From contig JAACJM010000032.1 of NCBI GenBank assembly GCA_013368315.1, positions 372,001-436,000 on the forward strand: a stretch of 64,000 bases of DNA, given 5' to 3'. The notes below the pieces were generated by a model. It was not told where the DNA came from. It ran no database searches and was given only the letters and a program-made list of their open reading frames with translations. Positions 19,735-31,047 of this stretch are shown here, one piece after another. The translations under genes were made by a program, and so were the position numbers. This DNA comes from Tetrapyrgos nigripes (taxonomy: Eukaryota; Basidiomycota; Agaricomycetes; Agaricales; Campanellaceae). The stretch's first letter is position 1. Every line of letters begins with the position of its first letter.

Positions 19735-20860
19735 CTACGAAGCTGCCCTGGCAACTCCCAAACTCACACAAAGTAGAGTGTGCCTTTTCACCAGCAACAA
19801 TCAGCTATGTCCCTAAATTGGAAATTTAAAAAATTGTACAACACTGACCATCAGATACAAGGACTTGCATGAGTGAGACTCTTCCTCCAATTGACCCAAG
19901 CATTTGCGTTCCATCACAAGCATTCTGACGAGCCTTAAACAGGGTAAATCCAAGAAGGATGACATCATAAACGAAGAGAGCTTCCCAAGCTGAGGCAACC
20001 TCTGAGAATCACATATATGTTTAGATATAGAGACAATTCAGCTGTAATTCAGCTCACGTAGGCTTCTGCGATTCAGCTCATGTAGGCTTCTGTTGATCAG
20101 GAAAGGGTGCACTGAGAACATGTCTATCTCATGGGAGAGATTGGCTCTTACTCACACTGTAGCATCCAAAGGTGCATGGCAACCTTCCTTGGTCATTAAA
20201 GGAGTGGCACTATAGTTGTGAGAGAAGATTAAAAACTGCGGACAAGAAGGTCAGCACCCAAGCTCATCGAGATAGTAGGAGAAGAGCTACAACATACAGA
20301 TGCCACACCAATCATAACGAGGGCAAATCCAATAAGGAAGATAAGAATCCGTCTGCTACAGCCATACATCGCATACACTCGCTGGGACAGAAGAGCTAGA
20401 AACAGGCATTTTTAGAGTTGTGCACAAATAACATAGAAAGAACTATCCACCTCCACCGAAACATTGTATAAAGATCACATATACGTTGCGATAAGAAAAG
20501 AATACCTGGCAGCTAAGGAAGTGACACAAAGAAACATTCAGTAGCAGTATTGCATATCTCCAGAAAGGCAGACCTCTGTTCAAACAGTAAGTGGTTGTAA
20601 GGAGACAAGAGACAGCGCAGAATACACAAACAGCATCACTCAATGATGGATCGAAAAGCGACCATGTCACTGCGACACTTCCCACATATGGCAGATATCG
20701 ATATACAAAAAACAGAAGATGACTCTTGCGCAAAGGTGTCTTCCATATGAGTTCGATCTCATCATCTACCAGGATCTTTGGTGAGCGAAAATGTTTCCTG
20801 GATAGAAGCGGAAGAACACACCCAACGTCAAGAGATAATCATAATACAGAATCACTGTCA
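19735..20860 (-). CDS. DUF6533-type multi-pass membrane protein (gene model incomplete)
   Basis: Exons recognised on the minus strand: about 20858-20823 (VILYYDYLLTL), 20765 to about 20629 (DDEIELIWKTPLRKSHLLFF, YRYLPYVGSVAVTWSLFDP), about 20577-20500 (LPFWRYAILLLNV), about 20397-20300 (LLSQRVYAMYGCSRRILIFL), about 20250-20164 (FLIFSHNYSATP, EGCHAP) and about 19994-19858 (AWEALFVYDVILLGFTLFK, then LVSDG), with a GTLYF continuation near 19775. The D-D-E-I-x-x-I-W motif, the RYLP segment and the WE-x-L-x-x-(F/Y)D segment are hallmarks of DUF6533, fungal seven-helix proteins of unknown function. The first codons and the C terminus could not be placed, so it may be intact or decayed. Confidence 0.6.
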
Positions 20861-20999
20861 TTCACCGTAAGTAAGCGTAAAGGATATTATCCAGTGGGAA
20901 GAGGTACTAATTCCAAGGAGATGAAAATAATTATCCAAACGACTATGCGCCAAAATCATCAGCACTCATTCACCCAGACTAGACAAGACAACGACTCAC

Positions 21000-22094
21000 A
21001 AATCATACAAAGTTGAGGCGTCAACGCCGTCCATAACACTGATCACACCAGGTGGAATGAAAGAAGAAAGGGAATGGAATGACTGATACAGACAACTGTT
21101 ATAACCCCACCCCAAGTGAAGCGCCTTTTATGATATCCTTCAAAGTTCAAATTTTCAAACCCGATCACATCACTGTATCATTTATGATGTTGATATTGTT
21201 GGGAGGACACATAGGGGTTGTCGTCGGATTTCCTGGCAATAGACTTACATATAGAACCGAGACTTAGATCAGCCGAAACCAGTGATGACTCGCTACGACT
21301 TTGTTCCAGTTTCGTTATCACCTTGGGCGGCAATGCATATTTGGAAAGATTTTTGGGCAAACATAAATGTCAAATTTACATACTGTATGCTCGGCGCCGG
21401 AGCTGCTTCACATGGCGGTTCGGCCTCAAATCGGTCCCATATGGAGTAGACCCGGGGCGCAAAAATGGCAGTGAAAAATCCAAAATTTAGGTTTGCACAG
21501 AGATCTCTGGAAATATGGTAAAATACGCCAGGTCCAAGTCGTGTGCAGCCCATAACGATCAATGACAAAGACTACCTTTTTACGTCACTTCGGACAAAAG
21601 GTCCAAGTGCAACGCGGTTCCATAACAAACGCGACCTCGATCGGAAATTGCGATGCTTCAGCGGGAAGAAGCACCAGATTGCCCAGATGCACTGGGGAAC
21701 TTTATTTATCGTTTCAACGCCAGCAGGACGGCGCTGTACACCTGAATTGAGTGTGCGTAAAAGTAAAATAAGCTCCTGATACACGAAAAGATTGGAACCC
21801 ACCTTCTTTTGCGAGTATTTCAAGTCCCGAGTCAGGTACAAGATATGTTTCTAGAAGGGGACAAGATCGTACAATGACCATAGCAGACATAGCGAAATAA
21901 TCGAATCCGGTTTTGGTCTTACCCAAATGAGAAGATCAGTGGCAAAGCGGTGAAATGTACGAGTGGCACGGAGAAGACAAAGGGAATAGATGCCGTATGG
22001 TTGATCAAAGACGGCAGTTGGTCGATGCACGGGATAAAAGACGCGTCCGACGCGTCCAGATGCCACTTCCTCCTACTTCTCCTCTACAACTCAC
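21000..22094. other. Intergenic region upstream of the 22.1-kb gene
   Basis: Open frames of 60-90 codons on both strands have no conserved motif and no splice-linked continuation. The last 60 bp contain the promoter elements described separately. Confidence 0.4.
22033..22055 (+). promoter_or_regulatory. TATA-like box and twin ACGCGT (MCB-like) motifs
   Basis: GATAAAAG at 22033-22040 is followed by ACGCGT at 22041-22046 and again at 22050-22055, 40-54 bp before the ATG at 22095. ACGCGT is the MCB core bound by Mbp1/Swi6-type factors at G1/S promoters in ascomycete yeasts. Whether this fungus uses it the same way is inference. Confidence 0.45.
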
Positions 22095-22664
22095 ATGAAC
22101 ACACACTCCAGTTCTCAGAGTCATAACCAAAACATGGACGGGCACCAAGAGCCCCTTCCTATACCTGCCTACCTGCCTCCTACGCACGATAACGAGGAGC
22201 TTGCTGACGATGAGCAGCATGCATACCAGGAATACCAGACTATCGAATCCGATGGGAATACGCTAAACCCTGGGCCTGGTCAACCCGAGCTAGACGAGTC
22301 GGAGTCTTGGAGAAGCACAGGTCTTGAGAGCGCAGAACCAACTCGAGGTCCACCTGCAGACACTATCTCCTTGCATCCGTATCCAGCTCCCCATGCAGCC
22401 GATGCGCATCACTTCTCTGTCTTTCTACAAGTTGAAGCGCACAGGAACGGAGTCAACGCGAACCCAGTCCAACTGTCGGCGGTTTTGCAGGCGGGCAACG
22501 CAGTGATGCCTTATGGCCAGCCACAGTTGCAGACGAGCAGAGCACGAAGAGTGAACGTCATCTTGAACACATTTCCAGGGAGGATTGCACAACTACCACC
22601 GCAAATGCCTCGTCAATGCCCCATGTGTAGGCGGCCTATTCCATGCCGGCACATTCCGTATTGA
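22095..22664 (+). CDS. Hypothetical protein with C-terminal Cys/His motif
   Basis: A single-exon frame of 189 codons with a good start (MNTHSSSQSHNQNMDGHQ) just downstream of a promoter-like segment, ending at TGA 22664. The N-terminal two thirds are acidic, Pro/Ser/Glu-rich and probably disordered. The end is PQCPMCRRPIPCRHIPY-like: CPMC ... CRH could bind one zinc ion but is too short for a RING or known finger. No transmembrane segment. No family recognised. GC content and codon pattern resemble the neighbouring dehydrogenase gene more than the transposon region to the left, so I regard it as a host gene. Confidence 0.55.
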   Translation: MNTHSSSQSHNQNMDGHQEPLPIPAYLPPTHDNEELADDEQHAYQEYQTIESDGNTLNPGPGQPELDESESWRSTGLESAEPTRGPPADTISLHPYPAPHAADAHHFSVFLQVEAHRNGVNANPVQLSAVLQAGNAVMPYGQPQLQTSRARRVNVILNTFPGRIAQLPPQMPRQCPMCRRPIPCRHIPY

Positions 22665-23039
22665 CCAAGGTCTGCCTTGAATGCCATTCTTCATCTGTCT
22701 AGTTCTTAAACTGACCAGCAGATAGGAAGCATGATAACGCACCACTGTACCCAAAAACTTTCCAAAAATCTCTGCCAATAACAGTCAAAAAGAAACGAAG
22801 GAATGCAAAGCCAATAGCGGACTGTAGAATGAACTCTCATGACTCGTATACCACAGAAAATCAGACCTGTAATTCTTCCATTCTGATATTGAGAGAACCT
22901 TTAAGAACGAGTAGATCATAGAGTATAGATGGAAGTGGGAAAGGAACCGGTTATCAATCGGGCCGATTGCCTCTTCCTCGCCATCCGCGATGACATAGCC
23001 TATTCTACCTCTCTTATTTCAACTATTCCAACCATTCCA
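22665..23039. other. Intergenic region, no gene seen
   Basis: An in-frame ATG at 22929 would lengthen the following dehydrogenase by 37 residues, but these are not conserved in the family; I treat this stretch as promoter and 5' UTR. Confidence 0.4.
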
Positions 23040-24540
23040 ATGCAGAAATCCCCGCAGTCTACCAAAGCCATCGTTGTTCGAAAATCCGAAACCCCAAAGG
23101 GCCCACAACTCTATCATGGTGCTGTTCTAGAATCAAGACCACTACCTACTCTGAAACCTGGGGAAGTACTCGTCAAAATGGGTGCTGTAGCTTTCAATCA
23201 CAGAGATGTACGCTAGTAATGCTGCGTGTCTACCTAATTCTCTATCTCATCGGGGCATATATCTGGAATTACTCATACAGGTATGGATTCGTAAAGGTTT
23301 GTACCCGAACATAGGTTTCGGATATGTGTTTGGTGCAGACGGTGCCGGTACGTCTCCTTCATGCCCAGTTTATAAACTTTCCATCTCACGCGTTTGGAAA
23401 GGTACGGTCATCGCTGCGGGTGACTCCAAAGACCCACTCCTCAACACTCGCGTCTTTCTCTCCCCTCAGCATGGCTGGGATAATCACCCAGACGCGCCCG
23501 AATCACCTACGTGAGCATTCCAGGCCAAATCGCGTTATGATGGCTAATCATTATACCTTGTATTTTAGTTTTGGTGTTATCGGAGGCGTGAAATTCCCCG
23601 CAGTAGGCACATTTGCAGAGTACGTCGTCGTTGCACGCGACAAAGTGATACCCTCGCCATCTCACCTCGACGACGTCAAAACTGCTGCTTGGCCTCTCGC
23701 TGGGGTTACTGCATGGAGGTGAGACCAACTCCAGCCTTTTGATCTACGTTCTCGTATTGACCTTGTGCTTGGCAACTTGATCAGAGCGACAATGATCAAC
23801 GCTGCCGTTGAAGCAGGACACAATGTCTTAATTACCGGGATAGGTGGAGGCGTTGCATTAGTCGCATTGCAACTCTGCGTAGCGAAAGGAGCAAATGTGT
23901 ACGTTACGAGTGGAAGTCAGGAAAAGATCGCCAAAGCCGTGAAGCTTGGTGCGAAGGGTGGAGCGAATTATAAGGACAGTGAGTGCCTATCCTTCATCCT
24001 TCATTTGCGAGTGTTTCATTGACAGTCTTACCTTTATCTCTATCAAATTCAGAGAAATGGAGCAAACAAATCCAAGACCTCCTCCAGAAAAACTCACCTT
24101 CAAACCCGCAACTCGATTCCGTGATCGAGTCCGCCGGAGGCGATGTTATGAATAATCTTGGCCTAATTTTGAAGCAAGGCGGACGAGTGTCGTGCTATGG
24201 TATGCATGCGAACCCTTCTATCCCATTTACGATGCGGCAAGTGATGCGGAATCAGAAGTTGCTCGGTGAGTACATACACCCACTCAGTTATACCCCTTCT
24301 GGTGACCGAAAACTCTCTTCCATTATCTACAACCTAGGTTCCACCATGGGCTCCATCCAAGATCTGAAAGACGCTACAGACTTTCTTTACAAACACCGTA
24401 TCGTTCCTGTTGTGTCGCATGTCATTGATGGATTAGAATCAGCAGAGGAAGGGTTCGAGTTGTTGAAGAATGGAGAGCAGTTTGGGAAAGTGGTTATTCG
24501 GATAGATAATAATGGCGCAGGTGTCAGAGCGAAACTGTAG
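23040..24540 (+). CDS. Zinc-type alcohol dehydrogenase-like oxidoreductase (MDR superfamily)
   Basis: Seven exons: 23040-23207, 23281-23347, 23402-23510, 23569-23718, 23785-23978, 24053-24265 and 24338-24540, all with GT-AG borders in one frame, about 367 residues. The GroES-like half has MGAVAFNHRDVWIRKGLYPN and FGYVFGADGAG. The Rossmann half has VLITGIGGGVALVALQLCVA (the glycine-rich NAD(P) loop) and later VIESAGGDVMNNLGLIL, GGRVSCYG and FGKVVIRI. It resembles the S. pombe SPBC16A3.02c group of quinone-oxidoreductase-like enzymes. These probably reduce carbonyls or quinones with NAD(P)H in the cytosol; the substrate is unknown. The usual structural-zinc cysteines of classical ADHs are absent. 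Start chosen at MQKSPQSTKAIVV because family members begin just before this strand. Confidence 0.9.
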
Positions 24541-24716
24541 TCTGTATGTGATACGACTTACAAACCTGTAAATGTCCTCACCAGCTGGATTCCACTTATA
24601 AGAATCTGAGTCGAAGAGTGTACTTTACTTTGATGAGTGGAGATTGCTACTTATGATTACAATGTCATAATGTACTATCGTTACATGTACACACACGCAG
24701 AGAAGAATTTGACAGA

Positions 24717-25716
24717 CTAGTTTGCGATATTAACAATCTTCCCTCCAAACTCCTCCCATTTCTCCAACACCGCCTGCGCAACAAAATGCCCAACATCCTT
24801 CCTCGACACTGTATACCCACTAATTTCTCCTTCATTCACATCTTTCACCCTATACGGAGGTTTATCTTGCTTCTTCATCGCATTCTTATCCGCAACGCAT
24901 TCTCCATCCGTCAGAAGTGCTGGTCTGACTACAAGCACATTGCCACTGAGACTTCCTTTGGGAGGTAGCTCCGGAAAGTCCTGCCATCCCTGTGGAAGAA
25001 TATTTTTCTTTTCCGCTGGTCCGTCCTTAGGATCCCACTCCCAATTGCAAACGTGCGCTATGATGCGTTCTGCACCCAATTTGTCTTGGTGAGGCATATT
25101 CAAAAGCCAGCCGTACAGAGGCTTGAGGAGGAGAGGAAGAGCATCGTGTGCATTGTGGGTGAGACCGGTGGAAGAGATGGTGACGATTCTCGGGTAGGAC
25201 TGGTTAGATGGAGGGGGCATGGTACAGACAGCGTTGAGGAAGCATTGGGTAACGAGGTTGTGGGGCTTGATGACTGCTCCTCGGCGTATATCTATCGAGG
25301 GCTTCCCGCCTGCAAAGAGACAAAAGAAATTGAGATCGTTAGAAAGCAAGAGACGCAGCTTTTGAGGAACGTAACGCACCGACTGTGAATAGGAGAAGAT
25401 CTACTTTTCCTTCAAGACCATGAGATGCTGATTCTTCCCAAGCACGCTTGACGTCTCCTTGGACGAGAGCGTCTCCCTTGCATAGGAAGGCTTTGCCGGA
25501 CTTGAGGTATTTATGTATAGTTTCGTCGGTGTCGAAGATTGCAGTGTCGCGTAGGAGGAAAGTCACGGTGCATCCGGCGTCTGCAGAGCACAAGTTGGAA
25601 GGTTAGCGACATTTGATATGAGCAGGGATAGACATGATATTACCTAGAAGACGGACAGAGGAAAAATATCCGATGTTTCGAGAACCGCCTAGTGTAAGGA
25701 CGTTCAGAGGTGCCAT
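24717..25716 (-). CDS. NAD(P)-binding protein, atypical short-chain dehydrogenase
   Basis: Three exons on the minus strand: 25716-25644, 25580-25381 and 25309-24717, about 287 residues. The N terminus MAPLNVLTLGGSRNIGYFSS contains a Rossmann nucleotide-binding loop (GGSRNIG), followed by TVTFLLRDTAIF and VDLLLFTVGG. Further on come YPRIVTISSTGLTHN, PHQDKLGAERIIAH and LVVRPALLTDG, the pattern of NmrA/isoflavone-reductase-like fungal proteins that bind NAD(P) without a classical Tyr-Lys active site. Function is probably redox sensing or a reductase role; unknown. It converges with the MDR gene: their stops lie about 175 bp apart. Confidence 0.8.
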
Positions 25717-26397
25717 GATAGTCGCTGAGATGATGGATTAAAACGAAATGATACTGCAGATCTCAACCTCGCACTTACCTTTATACTCCATTCTCGAACA
25801 GCTCGTGTCTCGCTACGCTAGACTTCTTGAAGTAGGCTGTGTGGTTGAGGAGTGCAATCATTACTGCGCAGGCTCAGTCAGACATTGACGAGCCGACGGT
25901 CCATTTCTGCTGATGTGTACGAGACGGCGGTAACGACGGTAAAATTTGATTCTACGACTACCGTAGATCAAGCCAGCGTGATAGGGATCTGAGAGAGGGA
26001 CTGGTAATGTATCAGTTCAATTGCCGATGTGGCTATGTTTTGACGTACCCAGTGATTACGGCGCAGTACTGTACCTGTCACTGCAATATGGGGGACTATG
26101 ATCGTTCTAAAATGCGCCTGAAAGACCGACGCGGGCGGGTACATATCCACGTCTTTGAAACGTGTACACATGACACGGCTTTTCAGATCTGAACGCGTAC
26201 GCATGACGTGTCTTTTCAAGATGTGCGTACGCCATACACCTTTTCTAGCTGTGAAACGTGTCTTCCTTTCTCTCAGCTAAATCATTCACAGAGGTCAATC
26301 TTCATCCCGTGTATGTATTTCGACCAGAACCAACCCTCTTAATAGACATATCTGAACGAAGGATGCAAGCTTCCCAATCTGCACAATGAAGGCCAGG
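25717..26397. other. Intergenic region, no gene seen
   Basis: Between about 26155 and 26265 a short motif around ACGTGTxxxCATGACACG / CGTGTCTTTTC recurs three times in diverged form (GAAACGTGTACACATGACACG, GCATGACGTGTCTTTTC, GTGAAACGTGTCTTCC shortened), giving several ACGTG-type sites. No conserved protein. Confidence 0.35.
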
Positions 26398-29085
26398 TCA
26401 ATCAAACACAAAGCTCAGCCAAAAAATGACGTCAACGTACTGGTCAATTCCTCTTTCCAAACGATAATCCCGCAGCCCACGATCTCTTTTCTTATTCTCA
26501 AGCCACTGATAAGCAGCCAGTCCAAGCACAACGACGATGAGAGAGGCAGACATTGAGAGGTTGAAGGCGTTGCCGCTGTGATAACCGGTGATGGCGTCAG
26601 TTTGGACGTATGCCCTAGTAGTAATATTATGAGCATCGGTCAGCTGGAATGTGAGGGGACTCGTTTTATGGGGAAACTCACCAGACTGCAGCGATGGAGC
26701 CTGTATACATCACAAAAACCGAATCAGTCGGCGGCAATCAGGAACTAGTACTAGCACAACATACCAATACTCCCAATGCCAGTAACAACAGCTCCAACCA
26801 TAGCTCTGAGCGTATCTGGTGAAGCATTTGAAGCGGCCCAGCCTAGAACAACAGGTCCTGTTGACTTTAGGATTTGAGAGTATGTTAGCCATTTTGATGT
26901 ACAAAAGAAGTAAAAGCTTGACAGAACTCACAAATCCACCAGTCATATTCAAGAAACACGCTGCATATCGTGCTTTGGCGGATGAAGAGTCTGTTGCTAA
27001 CCAGATGCTGTCTGCCATAGTGAAACATCGTGAGGAACTGCAACCGCTGGAGTTTGAGAGATGCGAGGAGACGTACATCCAGTAATAGTACATGCACCAG
27101 CGAACAACAGAAAGGGGAAATGTCTTCCAGTTTTGATGCATCCTATTGTCACCAACAGAGCGATGACACCAGCAGTTCTATCGGAAACTACAAGTCAACT
27201 AAAAAAACCCAGAGCCAAAGAAACAAAGCCACGAACACGTAGATAGGGATGACGAGAATCTGAATGCGAACAGGCGAGGCACCTGGGTAATTGACTTGCA
27301 GGATGGAAGGTCTAAAACGGCAATGGAAGTTATTAGAGATTGGAGTCAAAGAGAAGAGAATGGGCTTTACAAAAAGATCCCGAGTCCTTGGACAGAGCAA
27401 TTTCCAACCTATTCGGATGCATGGGTGACAAAAACGATTTGGAGCAACGAGGTTTTGACTTACGAGGAACAGCCTGCATGAAGTCGATACTCAGTACATC
27501 TGTTCTGAAGTATCGCCCTGAATAGAACTCACCATCCACAGGTCACTGTAGTGATATTGAAAACACCTCGCTTGATCAACTTCCGATTTATCGATTCTTT
27601 ATCCTCCTTTATCTGCACGAATACACAGAAATAGGTCATTCCATTTACACCATAGTCATATGATGAAGGACGTACATCAGGCTGATCAGCATAAATCCTA
27701 GCAATAGCAAGCTGCTTTTCTTCTTCATTCAACATCCTTGTCTTCGTAATGTCTGTTGGAAAAACTGGGAACGAAAGCAAAGCCAGGCCGATTGTGATAA
27801 TGCCCTCTGTTCATCGTGTCAATATTCTCCTTATAAGGCTGACGATGAGGAAAGATACAGACCAACAAGGAATATATTTTGCCAGGATGAACGTGTCCCA
27901 ATCTTTCCTAATCTCAATAGTCCCGCAGCGAGGAGGCCACCGACTGGAGATGATCCTGAGTGTCAGTTCGTTGTTCTGAGACAATAAGACACTCACAAGC
28001 TCCCGAAGCGGCCGCAGCGACAACCATAAAACATCCAAGCCGACTGGTCAGTTCGCGTCTACGGTAGTATCTTGTCAGAAGGTAACTAAAGTGGTAAAAA
28101 CGGTCTTCAGGTACAGTAGTCACTCCAGGACATATTGGGACGCACCTGATTCCCGGCATTGAGAACGATTCTGCTAGTCCCAATAGCATTCTAGTCACAA
28201 AAAATCCAGCACGGTCTGCATTCGAGCGACGTCAATAGCGCTGTTAGTTGGCAGAGGTAACACAAAAATGCACAAACTGACCGGTAATGAAAGCCATGGA
28301 GAGCGTAATGATTCCAAATGCGAGGACGCTGTCAGGAACACACAATTGAGATAAGTATCTAAGGAAGTAGCAGCAAGAGGACCAAGAGTAACATACGACG
28401 CAGGCACCAGCCAAAATCCAAACCTCTTCACCATCAGCCCACAAGGAACTTCGAATAGGACGTAACCCAAGTAGAACTTGAAACACCAGTACATCAGCAT
28501 CTCATTGGTCAGTCAGAAACGCCGATTGTGAATTCACCAGACAGTTCCCGATGTTGACTAGTTCACAGATCACGGTTAGTGTCATTGAATGTAGTCCAGG
28601 GAGGATACTCGCGCACAATCAAAGGTATGTAAACCCAGATCCTTCTCGAGCCCGGCTGTTCTGGAATGCGAATCAGCGACCATGTTATCGTTCAACGTTG
28701 TACTGGGTAAAAGACGCATACCTGGCATTCCCGATATTCTACAGAACATTTCAATCACTGCTCGGAGACAGAAGTGATAGTGACTCACGTTGCGCTACGA
28801 AACAACCAAGGTAAGAAATATTGTTGAGTTATCCAACGCATCCAGTATTGGCCGCAGAAATATGAATCCAGCTTACGTCTAAGAACAATAGCGTATAACT
28901 GAGTGATACGATAGGAAGGATCCTGAAAGATTATCAGTAACTGCTTTGGTGGAAAAGAAAAGAAAGAGAAAGAATATGACATACAGAAAGTCCAACTTCC
29001 TCCTCAACTTTGCTTCTGATTTGAGGTCAAGGGCCACGTCTACGGGCGAAGATAACGACGTCTGAGAGGCTCCCTTTTCCGACAT
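26398..29085 (-). CDS. Major facilitator transporter, anion:cation symporter (allantoate permease) type
   Basis: Starts at ATG 29085 (MSEKGASQTSLSSPVDVALD) and ends at TGA 26400-26398; many short introns. Recognisable exons in order: KLRRKLDFL-ILPIVSLSYTLLFLD (helix 1), NIGNAR-TAGLEKDLGLHTFD, VLFEVPCGLMVKRFGFWLVP (the conserved loop motif after helix 2), GIITLSMAFITG, MLLGLAESFSMPG, YYRRRELTSRLGCF, the long central loop ending LNEEEKQLAIARIYADQPD, VQGLGIFLPSILQVNYPGAS, and the last exon with YHSGNAFNLSMSASLIVVVL and the tail YQWLENKKRDRGLRDYRLER. The NIGNA motif and the tail (W-x-N-x-x-R-D-x-G) are typical of the Dal5/TNA1/pantothenate family (anion:cation symporters), which import organic anions such as allantoate, nicotinate or biotin. 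Substrate not predictable. No stop seen inside conserved exons. Confidence 0.85.
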
Positions 29086-30003
29086 GGCGTTTTTACAGTC
29101 GGGGAATTCGAAGGTGTAGACGAAGATGAGTGGAAGGACCTCCAATTCTTCCCAGCAGCTTCGCTTACACACAGAGCCTGGTCATCAGAGCAATAGAACT
29201 ACTTTTAAAAGGCGAGCATGGTTGAGAAGTGTGTGGGAGCCCAGGGAAGCCCACTATACACTCCAGTTTGCATTTGACCTGATCATGCGTAAGCTGAGGC
29301 GTAGAATTAACCTCTAGAGGGAGTTAGAGCGACTCGATATGATGAAATTTTACTGTACCTTGGTATTTTTGTCGACGAATTCCAATGTAAACGCGGCTCT
29401 GCCATTACACCAACCCTAAATGATTCTTGCAGGCTGGATAGCTGACTAGATAGCGAGCTTGAAGGAGCCGTGGACTGAACGCGATGATGCGAAGCGAAAG
29501 ATGTGAATGCACGTGCAAAGACTTTCTTCCCTCAACGACTCCAATTCAAAAACCTGAGAGCGCCTTCCTTGGTGCGTTAGAACCCTCCTTATCGAGGTTA
29601 TAGCTGATCGCGAATCCATAGAACTTGTCATCACCTAGAGGCTTTGCCTTGGAGATGGTGACTCAAAATCCTGACGTCCTTGATCTACTGCCAGTGCGGA
29701 AACTTTGGGACGTACACAGGAGACCTCATCATTGCTAGCCAATCGTTTGCAAACGCAAAACATGCAGAGGCATTACGAAGAACAGATGTTGCAAGACAGT
29801 GGCTCTGCGTTACGAAACAAACGGCAAGTTGATCGTCTTCGCCGGTCACTTTTGGCCCCGTCTTCTCTTTCTTCTGCGAGCAAAGTGTAATCCAAGAGCA
29901 AGGCATGGACTGTCCGACTTTGCGTCTGTCCCAAGTTTGCGCAGTCTAGCGTGAGCTAGCTCGAACGACGCCGGGCTGTCGTTGTGGTCAACTATGTTTA
30001 TCT
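29086..30003. other. Region without a recognisable gene
   Basis: Promoter of the transporter gene on the left; the rest has only short unrelated open frames. Confidence 0.4.
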
Positions 30004-30450
30004 TTGTCAACTCGTTGGAATCGAAGAAGGATGGCGACAGAGTCAAAGGCACTCTTCATCTATATATGGAGCTATCAAGAACACATTCTCTCCACCTCCA
30101 TCTTCAGTCTCCATTTCCTGGTCGTCCATGAAGACATGCATCCCTATTCGGGGAAAGTCAAGTCTGCGTTGACTGAACACTTCTTCGAGCAAATGACCGT
30201 CAACGAACAACAAACACCAAACACCATCTTACTTCCTCATCTAAAGGGACTCGACCTCCGTGTCCATGTCGGTTCTCTCCCCGAGTCGACGTTCATTGGG
30301 ATGGTTCAATCTCGCGTCAACAGTCTCGTGTCGGTGACTGTTCGTCTTTTTAGAGTAGACAAAGAAGACTTGGAGCATAAAAGTGAGAATTTGAACCTGT
30401 CTCTACATGCATTCAGAGCAGTGGCGTGGCGTGTCTTGATTCCACCGTGA
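30004..30450 (+). pseudogene. Fragment resembling the leucine-rich part of an F-box protein
   Basis: A 148-codon frame has a weak N-terminal half, then LLPHLKGLDLRVHVGSLPES and FIGMVQSRVNSLVSVTVRLF. Agaricomycete F-box proteins often contain this pattern (L-P-x-L-x-x-L-x-L-R-V ... F-x-x-M-V-x-S-R). No F-box is seen upstream, and the ATG at 30004 is preceded by no clear exon. Probably a gene fragment; it could be the last exon of a decayed gene. Confidence 0.35.
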
Positions 30451-31047
30451 CGAGTGAAGGACTCAGAAGGTCAGTCAAAGTTATAAGCTTCCATATATAT
30501 TGGAAATGTTAACGCGACTGGATTGACAGGGTGACATGTCTTATCCCAAACTCTGCTCCGCACCTGATGCCTTCTCATTGCGGGAACATCGTGCAGAGAT
30601 TGAAGCAGGCACTCCCTCTCTGCGATAAGAGGAATCTTGTCACTCCCTTGGATAAACACAAAAGCTAGTGCATATTTTGAGTGCGATGGGCCTACCTTTT
30701 CTTTTACAAGAAGCCGAAAAATATTGGGGGAGAGTGAAAGGGGTAATAAGATCGAATAAGCCTGGAACCAAGATTTTTTGAGTAGCTAGCGAGCGGTGCG
30801 ACTAGTGGTTAACTGTAATACTTCTGTAAACTAAGTATTTATGGAAGTTGAGCTTATATCAAGCCTATATCCATCTGCGTTTGCGACCACTGAAACTATT
30901 CAGAGACTGTAAACATCTATTATTATCGGCAATGCTAATGTAGTGCTTGTCGAAGTAGACAAAGGTAAATCACGACTATTGTTCTAGCTAGAGGCAGTCG
31001 ACAGACATCATGAAGCCACAGTACTACCAGGGGCAGATTCTGTCTGA
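30451..31047. other. Intergenic region, no gene seen
   Basis: AT-rich spacer with no conserved open frame. It is the 3' flank of the minus-strand gene at 31048. Confidence 0.4.
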
